A stretch of 64,000 nucleotides of DNA, from assembly GCF_003721435.2 (NCBI RefSeq), contig NZ_CP054585.1:806001-870000 (forward strand), in the 5' to 3' direction. The translations under genes and the position numbers were made by a program. This DNA is from Halorubrum sp. CBA1229. Lineage in GTDB: Archaea; Halobacteriota; Halobacteria; Halobacteriales; Haloferacaceae. Below, one piece after another: positions 62,101 through 64,000 of the stretch (positions within the stretch are counted from its first letter, which is position 1; every line of letters starts with the position of its first letter). The notes below the pieces were generated by a model. The model had not been told where the DNA came from, did not search any database, and saw only the letters and a program-made list of their open reading frames with translations.

Positions 62101-62761
62101 CGAGGAGCTGGAGGCCGAGATGGAGGCGTTAGAGCCAGTCAATATGCTCGCGATCGACGAGTACGACGAGGTGCAGGAGGCGCTCGACCAGCTCCAAGAG
62201 CGCCGGGACGTACTCGTCGAGGAGCGGGACGCGATCGAGGAGCGCATCGAGGGGTACGAGGCGGCGAAGAAGGAGACGTTCATGGCGACGTTCGAGTCGA
62301 TCAACGACCACTTCGAGGACATCTTCGCGCGCCTCTCGGCCGGCAGCGGCGAGCTCCTCTTGGAGAACCCGGAGGACCCCTTCGAGGAGGGGCTGACGAT
62401 GAAGGCGCAGCCCGCGGACAAGCCGGTCCAGCGGCTCGAGGCGATGAGCGGCGGTGAGAAGTCGCTGACCGCTCTCTCCTTCATCTTCGCTATCCAGCGG
62501 CACAACCCCGCGCCGTTCTACGCGCTCGACGAGATCGACGCGTTCCTCGACGCGGTCAACGCCGAGCGCGTCGGCGAGATGATCGAGGAGCTGGCCGCGG
62601 ACGCGCAGTTCGTGGTGGTCGGCCACCGCTCCGCGCTGCTGGAGCGCTCCGACCGCGCCATCGGCGTCACGATGCAGGGCGACAACCTCTCGGCGGTCAC
62701 CGGGATGCAGTTCGGCGACGAGGGTGGCGACGGCGACGGAGAGGTGAGCGCGGATGACTGA
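59171..62761 (+). CDS. smc: chromosome segregation protein SMC
   Basis: 1196 residues. N-terminal Walker A VTGPNGSGKSNIIDGVLFALGL; a long first coiled coil; the hinge (about residues 505-665: GIDGVHGAVGELGSVAAEY...RATFLPITEMDDRS...MTGGSGGGSRYAF); a second long coiled coil; C-terminal signature LEAMSGGEKSLTALSFIFAIQ, Walker B PFYALDEIDAFLD and D-loop/H-loop (VVVGHRSALLERSDR). Two SMC chains with ScpA form the loop-extruding ring that organises chromosomes. Its last codons overlap scpA by 8 nt. Confidence 0.97.
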   Translation: MHITEVVLDGFKSFGRTTRIPFYDDFTVVTGPNGSGKSNIIDGVLFALGLARTRGIRAKKLTDLIYNPGHDGGESSGGPNEASVTVVLSNEDGTLDRSQVVSAAGTENVGDVSEITIKRRVKETEDNYYSYYYLNGRSVNLSDVQDLLAAAGVTPEGYNVVMQGDVTEIINMTPYQRRGIIDEIAGVAEFDEKKEAAFEELDTVEDRIGEADLRIGEKQDRLDQLADERETALQYQEYRDELEEYRGFLKASELEEKREALAGVEGDIDDAEAELEELREELDARQGKLTRLEEDLADLNHEIETKGEDEQIQIRSEIEEVKGEISRLEDKIEAAEERAAEAETERRDAFVQIDRKEETIEELDEEIREAKVEKASVKSEIATKRSELADVEAEIEGADTEFDELKDELAEKKEAIESLREEKNEKQREKDRLLDEARRRSNAVSEARTELEEARESLPEHKARISELRSELDKAEKNEEKIEDVVADLFSEKAERSEELEAVEEELRERQNEYAKLEAAADQRGDTSWPRAVTEVKNGGIDGVHGAVGELGSVAAEYAEACETAAGGRLANVVVDDDGVGSTCIDYLKRRNAGRATFLPITEMDDRSLPRKPSLPGVVDFARNLVDYDAEYASVFSYVLGSTLVVEDMDTARELMGDYRMVTLDGDLVEKSGAMTGGSGGGSRYAFTKSGGGKLERLATEISELEDERQSLESEVDELEADIDDARDRKADAAERVRSLEADVERAEEDLADAEDRIDELETELEELEAERESVDEEMSELDAELDDLDAEIAELEGEIEEIEAELADSKIPELSERADEIRGEISDLEDRMDSLDGRQSELELEKGYAEDAVDDLHDTVETAQNRKAEAEEAVAEHEAAIEEKEAELEEKKAAIADLEEELTELKADREDLREEIKAATRERDEQRSLVAEAESDLEDLTDRRDRLEWEIDELESQVGEYDAEEIPDLDEVESRIEELEAEMEALEPVNMLAIDEYDEVQEALDQLQERRDVLVEERDAIEERIEGYEAAKKETFMATFESINDHFEDIFARLSAGSGELLLENPEDPFEEGLTMKAQPADKPVQRLEAMSGGEKSLTALSFIFAIQRHNPAPFYALDEIDAFLDAVNAERVGEMIEELAADAQFVVVGHRSALLERSDRAIGVTMQGDNLSAVTGMQFGDEGGDGDGEVSADD

Positions 62762-63737
62762 GCCGCCGGAGTCGGTGGGCGCGCACGGGAGCGGACCGGG
62801 CGACGAGTCGGCGGCCGCGGGCGACGCCGACGGCGTCCCGAGCCTCGACCTGACGAGCGAGCGCGACGGGGGACCGTCGGGGGAGCCGGAGGCGGAGGCC
62901 CCGGGCGACGTCGACGGCGCCGGGGGAGACGGGGCCGAGGAGGACGGCGAGGTCGAGCCCGTCGAGCTCCTCGTCCAGCTCGCCGAGGAGGGCGAGATCG
63001 AGCCGTGGGACATCGACATCGTGCAGGTGACGGACGCCTTCTTGGAGCGGCTCGACGAGACGGACCTCCGGACGACTGGGCGGGCGCTGTTCTACGCCAG
63101 CGTCCTGTTGCGGATGAAAAGCGACGGGATGTTGGCCGACGACGATGACGACGAGGAGCCCGAGCCCGAGCCGTGGGAGGTCGCGATGGAGGGCGGCGCG
63201 CCGGACCCCGCCGACGGTGACTTCGACCCGGTCGACGAGCTGGAGGCGGAGATGGACCGTCGGCTCGACCGGAAGAGCACCCGGGGCTCGCCGGAGACGC
63301 TCGACGAGCTGGTCCGCGAGCTCCGGGAGGCCGAGCGCGGCTCGTGGTGGAAAGAGTCCCGCGAGTACGACACCTCGGAGTCGCCGCACGGGTACGACCG
63401 CGGCACGCAGACGCTCGACTACCACACCGGCGACGAGTTCCGGCGGGACGGCGAGCCGACCGCCGGCGAGGCGACCGACCGCACCCACGACGAGGACATC
63501 GAGGAGGTGATAGTGGAGATCGACAACGCCCTCCGGACCCACTTCGACCGCGGGCGTACGGAGGTGCTCTTCGCGGAGATCGAGGGCGCGGGCGGGCGCC
63601 CGTTCATGACGTACCTCGCGCTGCTGTTCATGGCCCACCGCGGCTCGGTGCGCCTCCAGCAGGACGACCTGTTCGGCGATCTGTGGGTGAAAGACCCCAC
63701 GGCGATGACCGGTGAGTCGGAAGCGATAGCGGATTAG
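62754..63737 (+). CDS. scpA: segregation and condensation protein ScpA
   Basis: 327 residues, overlapping smc by 8 nt. The N-terminal ~60 residues are low-complexity acidic/Gly. The kleisin core begins PVELLVQLAEEGEIEPWDIDIVQVTDAFLERLDETDLRTTGRALFYASVLLRMKSDGMLADD, then DKK-like charged linkers and a C-terminal winged-helix (TEVLFAEIEGAGGRPFMTYLALLFMAHRGSVRLQQDDLFGDLWVK). It bridges the SMC heads. ScpB is not adjacent, as in other archaea. Ends at 63737, just upstream of repeat copy D. Confidence 0.95.
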   Translation: MTEPPESVGAHGSGPGDESAAAGDADGVPSLDLTSERDGGPSGEPEAEAPGDVDGAGGDGAEEDGEVEPVELLVQLAEEGEIEPWDIDIVQVTDAFLERLDETDLRTTGRALFYASVLLRMKSDGMLADDDDDEEPEPEPWEVAMEGGAPDPADGDFDPVDELEAEMDRRLDRKSTRGSPETLDELVRELREAERGSWWKESREYDTSESPHGYDRGTQTLDYHTGDEFRRDGEPTAGEATDRTHDEDIEEVIVEIDNALRTHFDRGRTEVLFAEIEGAGGRPFMTYLALLFMAHRGSVRLQQDDLFGDLWVKDPTAMTGESEAIAD

Positions 63738-63779
63738 TACGTTTTCGAGAGCGTAGCCGGTTCCAGCGCCGTCCGATCG

Positions 63780-63838
63780 CTTATAAACAAACGGCTGCGA
63801 ATCGGCGGTGAATACCGTCAAAGCCTCGGGCGATCATT
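63780..63838 (-). repeat. inverted repeat-tail unit downstream of scpA
   Basis: On the minus strand the stretch reads GAGGCTTTGACGGTATTCACCGCC, similar to the GGGCTTTGGAGGTNTTCACCG core of the 57-bp tail units. On the plus strand CTTATAAAC at 63780 is its TATA-like end. It sits in the gap between scpA and copy D in the opposite orientation, as if remnants of another element. Confidence 0.45.
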
Positions 63839-63844
63839 TATACG
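63837..63844 (+). promoter_or_regulatory. TATA box in front of repeat copy D
   Basis: TTTATACG, about 25 nt before the 5' end of copy D (H1 side at about 63860). Same placement as the TATA in front of copy C. Confidence 0.5.
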
Positions 63845-63857
63845 AAACTGAAGCGGT

Positions 63858-64000
63858 GGCGCGTGCCTCCGAGCGGTCGCCCTCGGCGACCGCGAGGAGC
63901 GCGCGCGAGGGACGCGGCGAACGCGAGCGGCGAAGCCGCGAGCCGTGAGCCGCGAGGCTGGGGAGGCGTGAGGTGCGGTCGCTGTGCGGTTGGGTGGGAC
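63858..64000 (+). repeat. dispersed structured element, copy D (continues beyond the window)
   Basis: Starts with H1 (GCGGTCGCC at 63873-63881 with GGCGACCGC at 63885-63893, 9 bp perfect), the common GCGAGGGA, H2 as a nested pair (CGCGGC 63913-63918 with GCCGCG 63949-63954 and GCGGC 63927-63931 with GCCGC 63935-63939), then the invariant block (GAGGCTGGGGAGGCGTGAGG from 63955) to the window end. H3 and the tail lie outside. Arm sequences differ from the other copies. Confidence 0.8.

Overview
The window is chromosomal DNA of a haloarchaeon, most probably Halorubrum or a close relative (inference). The evidence is very high GC with GC-ending codons, acidic proteins, overlapping ATGA/GTGA gene junctions, many ATG or GTG starts about 25-30 nt after a TATA box (leaderless transcripts), and marker genes typical of Halobacteria: cdrL-cdrS-ftsZ2, SMC-ScpA, NcsA-type tRNA thiolase, PAS/GAF kinases and KDG kinase. 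The first ~650 bases are clearly lower in GC and look like the edge of an accessory segment.

Layout. 1-1.8 kb: accessory edge, a nucleotidyltransferase-fold protein overlapping a small partner gene, and a 49-residue membrane protein. 1.9-5.4 kb: an ABC ATPase behind a palindromic operator, then purL. 5.4-8.7 kb: repeat copy A, a membrane protein, a PAS kinase and a metallo-beta-lactamase-fold protein. 8.8-12.3 kb: DUF4129, small membrane protein, DUF58 and membrane protein in one overlapping operon; its usual MoxR ATPase lies at 17.6 kb. 12.3-19.7 kb: KDG kinase with an upstream mini-ORF, a large multi-sensor kinase, pyrE, moxR, tRNA-Ser(CGA), truncated haemoglobin and a small protein. 19.8-25.8 kb: trehalose-synthase-like GH13, citramalate/isopropylmalate synthase, cupin, Cas4-like protein, repeat copy B and a helix-turn-helix-like protein. 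25.9-30.2 kb: bioY-bioM-bioN biotin ECF transporter under a BirA-type operator, then a PEP-hydrolase-like/Tm-1-like pair. 30.3-38.8 kb: an Hdr-like iron-sulfur membrane protein, then pstS-pstC-pstA-pstB-phoU, ending in a decapitated ArsC-like phosphatase fragment. 38.8-46.3 kb: a large helix-hairpin-helix protein, a VOC protein, the methylmalonyl-CoA mutase B12 subunit with MeaB, a hydrolase, a response regulator and a thioesterase-fold protein. 46.4-56.1 kb: repeat copy C, NcsA, and a dense bidirectional cluster (PTPS, glycosyltransferase, methyltransferase, alkaline-phosphatase-superfamily enzyme, Gfo/Idh-AKR fusion, CDP-alcohol phosphatidyltransferase, MDR dehydrogenase) that looks like one undescribed biosynthetic route. 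56.3-63.7 kb: ftsZ2, cdrS, cdrL, a coiled-coil gene, smc and scpA, a cell-division and chromosome-organisation block. 63.8-64 kb: start of repeat copy D.

The most unusual signal is a dispersed intergenic element present four times (A 5529-5941 +, B 24648-24990 -, C 46428-46876 +, D 63858-end +). Each has two hairpins whose stems differ in sequence but keep their pairing, a nearly invariant block, a third long hairpin with compensatory changes (where present in the window), and a tail of 57-bp units, most ending in a TATA-like TTTATAA. Copies C and D carry a TATA box about 25 nt before the 5' end. This is the pattern expected of a structured RNA family with its own promoter; the tail of copy B also appears to supply the promoter of the Cas4-like gene. 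A second strong signal is the cdrS-ftsZ2 leader, with five copies of GTAAGAC/GTCTTAC around the promoter and a potential three-way-junction structure.
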